Shown piece after piece: positions 8,153 through 16,666 of a DNA stretch of 33,302 nt. The stretch is from Phycisphaerae bacterium. GTDB lineage: Bacteria; Planctomycetota; Phycisphaerae; UBA1845. A model generated the notes under the pieces. It made no database searches and was not told where the DNA came from. It worked only from the letters and a program-made list of their open reading frames with translations. The stretch is taken from NCBI GenBank assembly GCA_029260135.1, contig JAJDDV010000146.1, positions 1 through 33,302 of the forward strand, read 5' to 3'. The number at the start of each line of letters is the position of its first letter. Positions within the stretch are counted from its first letter, which is position 1. The position numbers and the translations under genes are program-made.

Positions 8153-9037
8153 CTGACGATCGCCAACGACACGCCCATCCCGATTCGGCAGCACCAATCC
8201 CACCCGCGGGATTGGCGAGACAACTTCTACGTCTACCCCGTCATCTCGCGTCGCAGCGGGGGGCTGAGCCTGGGCATCAACCTCAACCCCGACGCCGCCT
8301 GCAACTTCGACTGCATCTACTGCCAGGTCGATCGCAGCGTCGAACCCCGCACGCGCGACGTCGACCCGGACCGGCTCGAGCAGGAACTCCGTGGCCTCGT
8401 GACCGACGTCACGGCGGGGCGCCTCTTCGACGATCCGGCCTTCGCGGATGTGCCCGCCGACATGCGGGCCATCAAAGACATCGCCTTCTCCGGCGACGGC
8501 GAACCGACCACCTGCAAGCGGTTCCGCACCTGCCTCAAGATCGTCGCAGCCGTCCGGCGCGAGTTCGATCTCCAAGACGCCAAGCTCGTTCTGATTACCG
8601 ACGCCTGCTACCTGACGCGTCCCAAGGTGGCGGCTTCGCTCCGCACGCTCGACGACAACAACGGCGAAATCTGGGCCAAGCTCGACGCGGGCACCGGCGA
8701 CTACTTCCGCCGCGTCAACCGGCCCAACTACCCGATCCAGCGCGTGATCGACAACATCACCGCCGCCGCACGCAAACACCGCGTGGCCATCCAATCGCTC
8801 TTCATGAGGATCGCCGGCGAAGCGCCGCCGGAGCCCGAACTCGCGGCGTACATCGATCGCTTGAAGGAGATCTCGGATGCCGGGGGTCGCATCGATCGCG
8901 TTCAGGTCTACACCATCGCCCGCCGACCGGCTGAGAGCTTCGTGACCCCGCTCACTCGCGACGAGGTCGACCGAATCGCACAACAGGTCCGCGACCAGAC
9001 CCAGCTTCCCGTGGAGACCTTCTACGGCCCAACCTAG
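8153..9037 (+). CDS. Radical SAM protein with non-canonical start
   Basis: A radical SAM enzyme of unknown substrate. The cluster motif is CNFDCIYC (8300-8323), giving the CxxxCxxC that binds the 4Fe-4S cluster, preceded by YVYPVISRRSGGLSLGINLN. Downstream are FSGDGEPTTCKRF (the GGEP-like SAM contact), DACYLTRPKV, DNNGEIWAKLDAGTGDYF and NRPNYPIQRVIDNI, all consistent with one uncharacterised radical SAM family. The frame is open from 8120 but has no ATG, GTG or TTG before GTG 8399, which would delete the whole cluster-binding region. I place the start at CTG 8153, with AAGGA about 11 nt upstream; this is inference. The product would be 294 residues. An undetected sequencing error upstream is the main alternative. 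It has no obvious operon partners. Confidence 0.75.
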   Translation: MTIANDTPIPIRQHQSHPRDWRDNFYVYPVISRRSGGLSLGINLNPDAACNFDCIYCQVDRSVEPRTRDVDPDRLEQELRGLVTDVTAGRLFDDPAFADVPADMRAIKDIAFSGDGEPTTCKRFRTCLKIVAAVRREFDLQDAKLVLITDACYLTRPKVAASLRTLDDNNGEIWAKLDAGTGDYFRRVNRPNYPIQRVIDNITAAARKHRVAIQSLFMRIAGEAPPEPELAAYIDRLKEISDAGGRIDRVQVYTIARRPAESFVTPLTRDEVDRIAQQVRDQTQLPVETFYGPT

Positions 9038-9059
9038 CGCCGCGTGACGTCCTCAATGA

Positions 9060-9510
9060 TGGGTGGCATGGCCAAGCAAAGCGCCGCCATGTACGATCGA
9101 CGGGTGCCCCATCCTTGCGAAGCAAGGGTGGGGGACGCACCGACTGCTAACGCGACGGGTGCCGGACCGACTGCTAACGCGACGGGTGCCGGACCGACTG
9201 CTAACGCGACGGGTGCCCCATCTCTTCAGAGGTGGGGGACACGATGATGCTATGTTGCGGGTGCCCCATCCTTGCGAAGCAAGGGTGGGGGACGCACCGA
9301 CTGCTAACGCGACGGGTGCCGGACCGACTGCTAACGCGACGGGCGCCGGACCGACTGCTAACGCGACGGGTGCCGGACCGACTGCTAACGCGACGGGTGC
9401 CCCATCTCTTCAGAGGTGGGGGACACGATGATGCTTTGTTGCGGCTGCCCCATCCTTGCGAAGCAAGGGTGGGGGCCGGACCGACTGCTAACGCACCGGA
9501 AGAACCGTGG
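9060..9510. repeat. Two-level tandem repeat array with hairpins
   Basis: The array is built from three hairpins of the form CCCCATCCTTGC-GA-AGCAAGGGTGGGG (9107-9133, 9264-9290, 9448-9474) and two of the form CCCCATCTCT-TC-AGAGGTGGGG (9216-9237, 9400-9421). Between them lie 27-bp units containing GACTGCTAACGCGAC, present three times in the first block, four in the second and once in the last. The higher-order period is 157 then 184 bp, differing by exactly one 27-bp unit. At 9061-9091 is a copy of the GGTGGCATGGCCAAGC hairpin related to the array at 1-380. Plus-strand frames through this region are artefacts. It separates the radical SAM gene from the permease gene, whose start lies just beyond it. 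Confidence 0.9.
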
Positions 9511-9520
9511 ATCCATAAAC

Positions 9521-10594
9521 GTGACAGACTTCGCCCTTCTGTGGGCTCAGGAAACCTGGGACATCCTGCTCGAATCAGCCCCGTGGCTGATGGGCGGCTT
9601 TCTTCTGGCCGGACTGCTCCACGTTCTGGTCCCCATCGCCACGATATCCCGTCACCTTGGCAGGCCGGGCTGGGCCGGCGTTCTGAAGGCCTCGCTCGTG
9701 GGGATTCCGCTGCCGCTCTGTTCGTGCAGCGTCATTCCGGTCGCAACGTCGATCCGCCGCCAGGGCGCGAGCCGCGGCGCGTTCGCCGGGTTTCTTGTGA
9801 GCACGCCCGAAACCGGCGTCGACTCGATCATGCTGACGTACGCGCTGCTGGGCCCGGTGTTGGCCGTCGTCCGCCCGGTAGCGGCGTTCGTCAGCGCCGT
9901 CACCGTCGGCATCCTGGTGGGTGACGACAAACCCGAGCCCCAAGCCAACGGCAGCGCGCTCCCGACCCTTCAACCGGCCGCCGCCTCCGGCGAACCCTCA
10001 TGCTGCTGCAGCAGCGAGGAGCCGGAAGCGGCAGCGCCGAGGAATCGCCTGGCCCAGGCCGCGCACTATGGCCTGGTCGAGATGATGGCCGATCTCTCTC
10101 CCTGGCTGTTCACGGGATTCCTGCTGGCCGGGCTCGCGGGGGCAGCCATTCCCGACGGCTTCCTGGAGCGTAACGTCGGCTCGGGGATCGGCGCGATGCT
10201 GCTGATGCTGGTCGTTGGCCTTCCCTTGTATGTGTGCGCGACGTCGTCGACACCGGTTGCCGCCGCACTGATCGCACGAGGACTAAGTCCCGGCGCGGCG
10301 TTGGTCTTTCTCCTGGCCGGTCCCGCGACGAATCTCACAACGATGTTGGTCGTCTCGCGTGATCTCGGTCGGCGAGGTTTGATGGTCTATATCACGACGA
10401 TTGCCGTCGTGGCCGTCGCGTTCGGCTGGTTGGTCGATCGCGGTTTGCGGGGGTGGCTTCCGCAGATCACCGAAGCCCCCCAGATCGCGCACGATCACTC
10501 CCCAACTCTGGCCTTCCCCTTGGCTCTGTTGTTCGCCGTATTGTTGTTCAATGGATTGCGCGTTCGAATCCGCCGCAAAGGCGGCAAGGCCTGA
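9521..10594 (+). CDS. SO_0444-type Cu/Zn efflux permease
   Basis: An inner-membrane permease of about 357 residues with two related halves. The first half carries LVGIPLPLCSCSVIPVAT and GAFAGFLVSTPETGVDS, the signature of the DUF318/ArsP-like permease superfamily. The second half has VVGLPLYVCATSSTPVAAAL and GPATNLTTMLVVS. Eight or more hydrophobic segments are visible. Between the halves is a Pro/Ala/Glu-rich loop with a CCCSS cluster, which could bind a soft metal. This architecture matches the SO_0444 family, linked by others to copper and zinc efflux; arsenic or another metal cannot be excluded. The frame stays open back to 9416, but that part is repeat sequence, so GTG 9521 directly before TDFALLWAQETW is chosen. 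No strong ribosome-binding site is seen. No metal regulator adjoins it. Confidence 0.85.
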   Translation: MTDFALLWAQETWDILLESAPWLMGGFLLAGLLHVLVPIATISRHLGRPGWAGVLKASLVGIPLPLCSCSVIPVATSIRRQGASRGAFAGFLVSTPETGVDSIMLTYALLGPVLAVVRPVAAFVSAVTVGILVGDDKPEPQANGSALPTLQPAAASGEPSCCCSSEEPEAAAPRNRLAQAAHYGLVEMMADLSPWLFTGFLLAGLAGAAIPDGFLERNVGSGIGAMLLMLVVGLPLYVCATSSTPVAAALIARGLSPGAALVFLLAGPATNLTTMLVVSRDLGRRGLMVYITTIAVVAVAFGWLVDRGLRGWLPQITEAPQIAHDHSPTLAFPLALLFAVLLFNGLRVRIRRKGGKA

Positions 10595-10668
10595 CGCCTC
10601 GCTGTAACTTTTGGGGGTTGCAGCCAAGCGCGCCACAACTGACAATCGCCTGACATTGATGACAAGAA

Positions 10669-11358
10669 ATGCTCATCGCCGAATCCATCCAAAAGTCCTT
10701 TCCCACGCCCCAGGGACCGATTTGTGTTCTCTCTGACATCTGCCTGACACTTTCTGCTGGGCAATCCGCCGCCATCATGGGCCCCTCCGGTTGCGGAAAG
10801 AGTACGTTGCTTAACATTATGGGGACGTTGGAGGCGCCGTCGGAGGGCTCGGTTCGGATCGGTGAGTGCGATCCGTTTGCGCTGGATGCGGCGGCGCTGG
10901 CGGCGTTTCGAAACGAGCGGATCGGGTTCGTCTTTCAAGAGCATCACCTGCTGCCACAACTTTCGGTGCTCGAGAATGTGCTGCTTCCGACGCTGGCGCG
11001 CAAGGGTGAGCGGAGTCGACTGCCGCGGGCGAAGGAGTTGCTCGATCGGGTCGGGTTGTCGGATCGACTCGAGCATCGTCCGGCGGAGCTCTCGGGCGGT
11101 GAGCGGCAGCGTGTGGCTATTGCTCGCGCGTTGATACACCGGCCGGCCATGATCCTGGCGGATGAACCGACGGGGAATCTCGACTCGGCGGCGGCCAACG
11201 ACGTGTGCGATCTGCTGATGCAAGTTCACGCTGATGCCGAGGCCGTGCTGATTGTAGTGACGCACAGCGTGGCGCTGGCGGATCGGTTCGACGCGCGCTA
11301 CGACCTTGTCGACGGAAAACTGAGCCTGGCGATGGAAGCGGCGCCGGACAGCGAGTAG
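10669..11358 (+). CDS. ABC transporter ATP-binding protein, LolD/MacB type
   Basis: The nucleotide-binding subunit of an ABC exporter, 229 residues, acting on the cytoplasmic face. Walker A is GPSGCGKST (residues 38-46), the Q-loop is in [20 protein letters not shown], the ABC signature is [15 protein letters not shown] (from residue 141), Walker B is [13 protein letters not shown], and the H-loop is VVTHS. The EHHLLPQL...ENVLLP pattern and the length place it in the LolD/MacB/FtsE group, which works with FtsX-type permeases. Such a permease gene starts 33 nt downstream. Lipoprotein trafficking, peptide export or a cell-envelope function are all possible; no lipoprotein partner or membrane-fusion protein lies beside it. 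ATG 10669 lacks a clear Shine-Dalgarno sequence. Confidence 0.9.
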   Translation: MLIAESIQKSFPTPQGPICVLSDICLTLSAGQSAAIMGPSGCGKSTLLNIMGTLEAPSEGSVRIGECDPFALDAAALAAFRNERIGFVFQEHHLLPQLSVLENVLLPTLARKGERSRLPRAKELLDRVGLSDRLEHRPAELSGGERQRVAIARALIHRPAMILADEPTGNLDSAAANDVCDLLMQVHADAEAVLIVVTHSVALADRFDARYDLVDGKLSLAMEAAPDSE

Positions 11359-11391
11359 AGAGCGTCGTTCCACTTGCCAAGGGTAACCTGA

Positions 11392-14300
11392 TTGCAGCTT
11401 CGCACGTTTCATCAAAGGAGTCTGTGGTTTCACCGGCGGGCGAACGCCGCGGTCGCGCTGGGTATTGTCGTTGCCTCTTCCGCGCTGACGGGCGCGCTGG
11501 TGGTGGGGGATTCGATGCGTGGGAGCCTCCGCGAATCGGCGCTGGGTCGACTCGGGCGGGTCGATCATGCGCTCCAATCACACCGCTACTTTCGCGAAAC
11601 GCTGGCCTCCGATATCGCGGGCGCTGAGGGGTGTTTGGCGGGCGAGGTGGATGTTGTTCCCGTTGTTATTGTCCAGGGTGGGGTGATTCATGCCGGAACG
11701 GGGGCCAGTGCTTATCGTGCCAACCTGATGGGAGTCGATGAGCGATTCGTGGCGCTGTCAAGTGAGGTCGGCGCGAGCGACAGCCTGTTGGCCGAAGGTC
11801 GATCGGTCGTGCTCAATGAACCACTCGCCGAAGAGCTTGGTGTGGTGCCCGGCGATTCGGTCATCGTTCGCGTGGGCAAGCCGGCCGCGATCTCTTCCGA
11901 GACGTTGCTGGGGCGGCGTGACGACACGACCACATCATTGCGTTTGACGGTTCGCTCCATTGTACCGGCGCGGGGGCTGGGGGCGCTGGGTCTCGAACCG
12001 AAACACGCGCTGCCGAAGAACGCGTTCATTCCGCTCGGTACACTTCAGCGCGCACTGGATCAAGAGGGGCGTGTGAATGCGATGCTGGCCGCGCGTCGAA
12101 ACGAGGTGACAGAGGCGAGCGGCGTGGGGATCGGCGATTGGCGGGATTGTCTCGGCGCGACGGTCGGCGCGGTGGATCTGGGTCTTCGTCTTCGAGTTGA
12201 TACCGTGCACGGGTATGTTGCGCTCGAGAGCGAGGCGATGCTCGTTGCGCCGGTTGCGGAGAGCGCGGCGAGGGAGGCTGCGTCGTCGATGGGGGTGTTG
12301 GCGTCGCCCATCCAGACCTATCTGGCCAACGAGGTACGTTCGTTGGGAGGGCAAGACGAGAGTCCGCCCACGCAAGCGATTCCGTATTCGACGGTGACGG
12401 CGATCGATCCGGCGAGCGCGGCGGCAGCCGCGCTGACTGTCACGGTGGGGGCGTCAGCCACGAGTCTTGAGCCGGGTCGCATTCTGCTCAACCAGTGGGC
12501 GGCGGATGATCTCTCGGTTCGGCCTGGTGATCGAATTTCACTTAGCTACTACGTGACCGGAGCCTTCGGCGCACTGGAAACGCGCGTCGAAGAATTCGTA
12601 TTGCACGGTGTGGTTGCGCTCGAGGGACGTGCCGCCGATCCGGGCTTCACGCCGGAATACAAGGGCGTTACCGACACCGACAATTTGTCGGACTGGGATC
12701 CGCCGTTCCCGATGGAGCTAGATCTTATTCGGGACAAGGACGAGGCCTATTGGGATCGGTACCGAACGACGCCCAAGGCGTTCATCACCCTGGCGGATGG
12801 GCTGCGATTGTGGTCGGAGGATGGTGAGCGATTCGGCACCCTGACCGCGATTCAGTTGGCGCCGAGTGAGTCGGGACAAGACCTTGGCGAATTGTCGGCG
12901 GCGTTCGAGAGGGAGCTGCTGGGTCGCGTGGATCCGGGGCGTCTCGGGTTTGCGTTCGACGCGGTCCGGGCCAACGCGCTGGCGGCCGGTGCGGGGTCGA
13001 CCGACTTCGGCATGTTGTTTGTGGGGTTCAGTTCTTTTCTGATCGCTTCGGCGGGGATGCTGGTGGCGCTGTTGTTTCGACTGGGTGTCGAGCAGCGTGC
13101 GCGTGAGATCGGATTGCTTCTGGCATGTGGATTCTCGCCGCGGTCGGTCAGTGGCGCACTGCTCGCGCAAGGTGCGGTGTTGGCTGCGATCGGTGGTGCT
13201 GCCGGTCAGGTCGGGGCGATGGGGTATGCGTGGTTGATGCTGGCCGGGCTTCGATCGTGGTGGTCTGATGCGGTGAACGCGCCGTTTCTTGCGCTTCACG
13301 TTTCGCCTGTGACGATCGCCGTAGGGTTCGTCGCGAGTGTTGTCGTCGCGCTCCTGTCGATCGGTTGGTCGGTGCGGGGACTGTCGCGCCTTCACCCGCG
13401 ATCGTTGCTCGCGGGCGTGATCGCATCGGGTCGATCGTCGCGCGCCGATTGTGGCGGTCGGCGGGCCAAGAACGCAGCCATCGTGCTTTTCCTAGCCGTG
13501 ATGGCGCTGACCGTTGCGCCGCTGGTGTTCGGCGATCTACCGGCTTCTATTCTGTTCTTCTTGAGCGGCGCCGCGATGCTGATGGCGTGTGTGTCGGTGA
13601 TCGCGTGGCGTATTCAGAAGCGCGACGGGGGTGTCATTGAGCAGTTTGGCCGAGGCGTTTGGTTTCGACTTGGCGTGCGCAATGCGCGTCGACATTTGGG
13701 TCGGAGCCTCTTGACGGCCGGCCTGGTCGCGGCGGCGACGTTTCTGATCGTTGCCCTCGAGGCGTTTCGGTTGGAGGTCGGTTCGTCTGTGCAGGATCGC
13801 GATAGTGGAACGGGCGGCTTTACGTATTATGCCGAGTCGTCCGTGCCGTTGCTCTACGATCTCAATTCGTCGGCCGGTCGCGAGGCGCTGAACGTGACTC
13901 CGTCGGCGGGTGCGTTGTATGAGGACGTAACGGTGATGCCGTTTCGTTTGCGACCTGGCGATGCATCGGGGTGTACGAATCTCTATCGTAAGAACCGGCC
14001 GCGCATTCTCGGGGCGACGCCTGCCATGGTGCAGCGCGGTGGTTTTGTCTTCTCGAAGACGTTGGCTGAGTCTGCGCTGGAGCGGGAGAATCCGTGGCGC
14101 CTTCTGGATCGCCGGTTCGAGGATGGGGCGATCCCTGTCATCGGTGACGAGGCGTCCGTGCTGTGGCAACTCCATCTGGGTCTGGGCAAGGATTTAGTCA
14201 TCGCTGACGACCGTGGCGAAGAGGTGCGGCTGCGGTTTGTTGCGCTTCTGGCGGGGAGTGTTGTGCAGGACGAGTTGATCGTTGGGGAGTCGGCGTTTGG

Positions 14301-14844
14301 CAGGCTCTTTCCATCGATTGCGGGATACGGGTTTTTCATGGTCGAAGTGCCTTCCGCTCGCGCGGAGAGGATCGAGCGGGCACTGGAGCGTGAACTAGCG
14401 CCGTTCAGTCTTGACGTAGGAAGCACGTCGACGCGCCTGGCTGGCTACCAGGCGGTTCAGAACACGTATCTGCGAACGTTTCAGACGCTGGGTGGTTTCG
14501 GTCTGGTGTTGGGGACGATCGGGCTCGGGGCGGTGCTGCTGCGAAACGTCTGGGAACGTCGCGGCGAGCTGGCGTTGATGCAGGCGGTGGGATTCTCGGA
14601 GCGGTCGCTGGGGTTGATCGTCCTGGGTGAGAACCTCGCGTTGTTGACGGCGGGTCTAGCGGCGGGGTTCGTGTCGGCCATGCTGGCGGTGGCGCCGCAT
14701 GTGGTTTCGCGCCCGGGGTCGTTGCCGTGGTGGTCGGTCGGTTTCACGCTTGCCAGCGTGTTCGGGACGGGGTTGATCGCAGGTATGATCGGGACGGCAC
14801 TGGCGTTTCGGTCCCCGCTGTTGCCGGCGCTTCGGTCGGAGTAG
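11392..14844 (+). CDS. FtsX/MacB-type ABC transporter permease (large)
   Basis: The 1,150-residue permease partner of the ATPase 33 nt upstream. A first transmembrane segment (AAVALGIVVASSALTGALVV, from about residue 19) is followed by an extracytoplasmic domain of roughly 500 residues. Then come three segments of an FtsX unit (LFVGFSSFLIASAGMLVALL; GAVLAAIGGAAGQVGAMGYA; IAVGFVASVVVALLSIGWSV), two further central segments, another segment before a second external domain, and a last FtsX unit (GFGLVLGTIGLGAVLLRNVW; LLTAGLAAGFVSAMLAVA; ASVFGTGLIAGMIGTALAF). The ERRGELALMQAVGFS motif is the cytoplasmic FtsX loop that contacts the ATPase. The start is TTG 11392 with AAGGG eight nt upstream. The duplicated permease architecture is usual for large planctomycete and bacteroidete FtsX proteins. 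The substrate is unknown. Confidence 0.88.
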   Translation: MQLRTFHQRSLWFHRRANAAVALGIVVASSALTGALVVGDSMRGSLRESALGRLGRVDHALQSHRYFRETLASDIAGAEGCLAGEVDVVPVVIVQGGVIHAGTGASAYRANLMGVDERFVALSSEVGASDSLLAEGRSVVLNEPLAEELGVVPGDSVIVRVGKPAAISSETLLGRRDDTTTSLRLTVRSIVPARGLGALGLEPKHALPKNAFIPLGTLQRALDQEGRVNAMLAARRNEVTEASGVGIGDWRDCLGATVGAVDLGLRLRVDTVHGYVALESEAMLVAPVAESAAREAASSMGVLASPIQTYLANEVRSLGGQDESPPTQAIPYSTVTAIDPASAAAAALTVTVGASATSLEPGRILLNQWAADDLSVRPGDRISLSYYVTGAFGALETRVEEFVLHGVVALEGRAADPGFTPEYKGVTDTDNLSDWDPPFPMELDLIRDKDEAYWDRYRTTPKAFITLADGLRLWSEDGERFGTLTAIQLAPSESGQDLGELSAAFERELLGRVDPGRLGFAFDAVRANALAAGAGSTDFGMLFVGFSSFLIASAGMLVALLFRLGVEQRAREIGLLLACGFSPRSVSGALLAQGAVLAAIGGAAGQVGAMGYAWLMLAGLRSWWSDAVNAPFLALHVSPVTIAVGFVASVVVALLSIGWSVRGLSRLHPRSLLAGVIASGRSSRADCGGRRAKNAAIVLFLAVMALTVAPLVFGDLPASILFFLSGAAMLMACVSVIAWRIQKRDGGVIEQFGRGVWFRLGVRNARRHLGRSLLTAGLVAAATFLIVALEAFRLEVGSSVQDRDSGTGGFTYYAESSVPLLYDLNSSAGREALNVTPSAGALYEDVTVMPFRLRPGDASGCTNLYRKNRPRILGATPAMVQRGGFVFSKTLAESALERENPWRLLDRRFEDGAIPVIGDEASVLWQLHLGLGKDLVIADDRGEEVRLRFVALLAGSVVQDELIVGESAFGRLFPSIAGYGFFMVEVPSARAERIERALERELAPFSLDVGSTSTRLAGYQAVQNTYLRTFQTLGGFGLVLGTIGLGAVLLRNVWERRGELALMQAVGFSERSLGLIVLGENLALLTAGLAAGFVSAMLAVAPHVVSRPGSLPWWSVGFTLASVFGTGLIAGMIGTALAFRSPLLPALRSE

Positions 14845-14898
14845 GGCGGGTCGTCGTCGAACATCGTTCGGTTGTGGTCGCGTGACAGGAACGACGGG

Positions 14899-15195
14899 AT
14901 GAAGATGAAGTTCTCAGAGATCCTCGTCCTTGGGTTGGTCGTTTACTTCGCGTTCGCTCTGAGCGTGCTTATCTTCGGTTCGTGGGAGACGCCGCTCGGC
15001 CGTGCGTACCGGATCTGTGAGGACAGCTACATCGACGCGGGCGAGGTTCAGAAGCTGGTCGAGATCGCACGACGGTCTCCGCTGAGTCGCAGTGAGCACC
15101 TTCGCCAGGCTCGCGAGAAGTTCGACGATTCCGTTGGGGCCGCCCGCGAGGCGTGCGTCGAGGCGGTTTTGGATGTGGCGGAGCTGAAGCGTTGA
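14899..15195 (+). CDS. Small membrane-anchored protein of unknown function
   Basis: A 98-residue protein with one N-terminal transmembrane segment (ILVLGLVVYFAFALSVLIFG) and a helical, charged tail (EVQKLVEIARRSPLSRSEHL, then an Ala/Glu-rich helix). ATG 14899 is preferred; AGGA and GGG lie in the 15 nt before it, while the frame extends to a TTG at 14872 with no signal. It follows the ABC permease by 54 nt on the same strand and could be a third operon member. No family is recognised. The tail has two cysteines (in RICEDS and EACVEA) that might form a disulphide or be irrelevant. Confidence 0.6.
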   Translation: MKMKFSEILVLGLVVYFAFALSVLIFGSWETPLGRAYRICEDSYIDAGEVQKLVEIARRSPLSRSEHLRQAREKFDDSVGAAREACVEAVLDVAELKR

Positions 15196-15209
15196 GAAGT
15201 AGGCCGGGT

Positions 15210-15850
15210 GGCCCATCTCGTTAGCGAAGCGCTGAGGCCGGGTGGCCCATCTCGTTAGCGAAGCGCTGAGGTGGGGGAGCGATGATGGACAGCTCGTCCC
15301 CGCGTAACTGAAGCAGGGTGCGTCTCGATGCACCGGCTGCAGCCCGAACGGCTGAAAGACCGTAGCCGTGGGCAGAGCGCAGCGCCGCCCACGGACGCCG
15401 CGCGCTTCACGACACCGTTCAACCGATCAACTGCGGAGTTCTTCCTGCAGGAGATGACCATCCGATGCCCGGAGCACCGCACAGACCACGTCGTAGCTCA
15501 CGATCCCCCAAGCCCATCCATCGCCGCGCGCCACGGCTCCTCCAGCCCGCCCGCCACAGGCCGGGTGGCCCATCTCGTTAGCGAAGCGCTGAGGTGGGGG
15601 AGCGATGATGGACAGCTCGTCCCCGCGTAACTGAAGCAGGGTGCATCTCGATGCACCGGCTGCAGCCCGAACGGCTGAAAGACCGTAGCCGTGGGCAGAG
15701 CGCAGCGCCGCCCACGGACGCCGCGCGCTTCACGACACCGTTCAACCGATCACCGGCGGAGTTCTTTGAACAGGAGATGACCTTCCGATGTCACCGCCAA
15801 CGCACAGACCACGTACACGCTCGCACCCCCAAGACCCAGCCATCGCGGCG
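15210..15850. repeat. 323-bp direct duplication with hairpins
   Basis: A segment of roughly 295 bp starting at 15235 recurs from 15558, exactly 323 bp later, with near identity for the first 230 nt and fading similarity after that. Each copy contains the hairpin CCCATCTCGTTAGCGAAGCG...TGAGGTGGG (15246-15275 and 15569-15598) and, further on, CCGTGGGC paired with GCCCACGG (15366-15394 and 15689-15717). A partial third copy of the first hairpin's left arm lies at about 15203-15237. Matching frames of about 100 codons (from 15328 and 15651) look protein-like only because they are duplicated; they diverge after the repeat. The block sits between convergent genes. Confidence 0.9.
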
Positions 15851-16111
15851 TTCCACCACTCCTGCCCCCCGCCAGCCTGTGGCGCATCCCCTGTGTTTCC
15901 CTTCGTCGCTTCGTCCCTCCGTCGCGTCCTCTCCACGCCATCAGTGCCACATCGTGACACTTCGACGAGAAAAAACGTATTTACCAAACGAACCCATTCG
16001 CGCCCGATAATACATGCACTTCCCGGCGCCAGGCTCGGATCGGTCATAAGTACGCCGGACGTAAGCCTGCAAGAAGCGCGCAAAAATACCACCTACCCCA
16101 ATGCTAAACGC
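15851..16111. other. Gene-free sequence after the duplication
   Basis: No supported gene. The start carries a pyrimidine-rich stretch (about 15890-15935) with CTTCGTC and CCTCCGTC units resembling the tract at 8055-8100. The remainder, up to the 3' end of the minus-strand deacylase gene, is more AT-rich (for example CGAGAAAAAACGTATTTACC at about 15967) and shows no clear signal. Confidence 0.4.
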
Positions 16112-16648
16112 CTACGCGTCGACATCCGGTGGTTTGGGCTCGGGCGGTTTTGCGATTCGGGCCATCACCGGAGACTCGTAGTCGAAATAGGCCTCGTAGG
16201 TGAGTTGGAGCGAATCCGTGTGTCGGCCGGCGTTGAAGTTGATGCTGTCGTTTTCGGCGAGGCCTTCATCGCAGGTGACAGGGAGGTCGAAGAGGCTTCC
16301 GAACGGCGGGATCGAACCGGGCGTCAGGCCTGTCATCGCGAGCACTTCTTCTTTGGTCGCGAAGCGGAGGCGCTTGACGCCGAGGAATTTGCGGAGGGTG
16401 TTGCTGTCGAGGGCCATGTCGGCGGGTAGCACGGCCATCTGGAACGCCTTACCGGCTTTCACGATGAGTGCCTTCGCGCCGCTGTGAAGGGGCGTACCGC
16501 GCACGTCGGCTGCTTGCCGGCTGGTATAGACCGGTTCGTGCTGTAGGTGGACGAAGGAGACGCCGGCGTCGTTCATCGCGGCCACGAGGCGATCGAAGAC
16601 GTCACCGTGTGGAGGGTCCGAGGGTTGGTTGGTGGGGGGATCACCCAT
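16112..16648 (-). CDS. YbaK/ProX-type aminoacyl-tRNA deacylase domain protein
   Basis: YbaK-type proteins hydrolyse mischarged aminoacyl-tRNAs (for example Ala- or Cys-tRNAPro) in the cytoplasm. The 178-residue product has the fold's landmarks: HLQHEPVYTSRQAADVRG near the N-terminus, SGAKALIVKAGK with the conserved lysine, then LPADMALDSNTLRKFLG, FATKEEVLAMTGLTPGSIPP and FGSLFDLPVTCDEGL near the end of the domain. The SIPPFG stretch matches the family's GSVSPFG-like loop. It lies 18 nt downstream of nrdR on the same strand, so the two are probably one transcript. ATG 16648 is used. Exact substrate specificity (YbaK versus ProXp versus other) cannot be told from the sequence. Confidence 0.85.
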   Translation of the reverse strand: MGDPPTNQPSDPPHGDVFDRLVAAMNDAGVSFVHLQHEPVYTSRQAADVRGTPLHSGAKALIVKAGKAFQMAVLPADMALDSNTLRKFLGVKRLRFATKEEVLAMTGLTPGSIPPFGSLFDLPVTCDEGLAENDSINFNAGRHTDSLQLTYEAYFDYESPVMARIAKPPEPKPPDVDA

Positions 16649-16666
16649 GCTTTACCTGAGCGGCAA

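Noticed and set aside
7588..8223. Minus-strand frame of 211 codons as a gene
   Set aside because: It crosses a simple-sequence tract and a repeat copy, has no recognisable domain, and overlaps the radical SAM coding start.
9130..9400. 27-bp repeats as a CRISPR array
   Set aside because: Unit length is right, but units follow one another directly with no variable spacers, and no cas genes are present.
15328..16010. Duplicated frames of 100 and 119 codons as paralogous genes
   Set aside because: Their similarity ends with the DNA duplication, they contain the hairpin stems, and they have no signal of coding selection.
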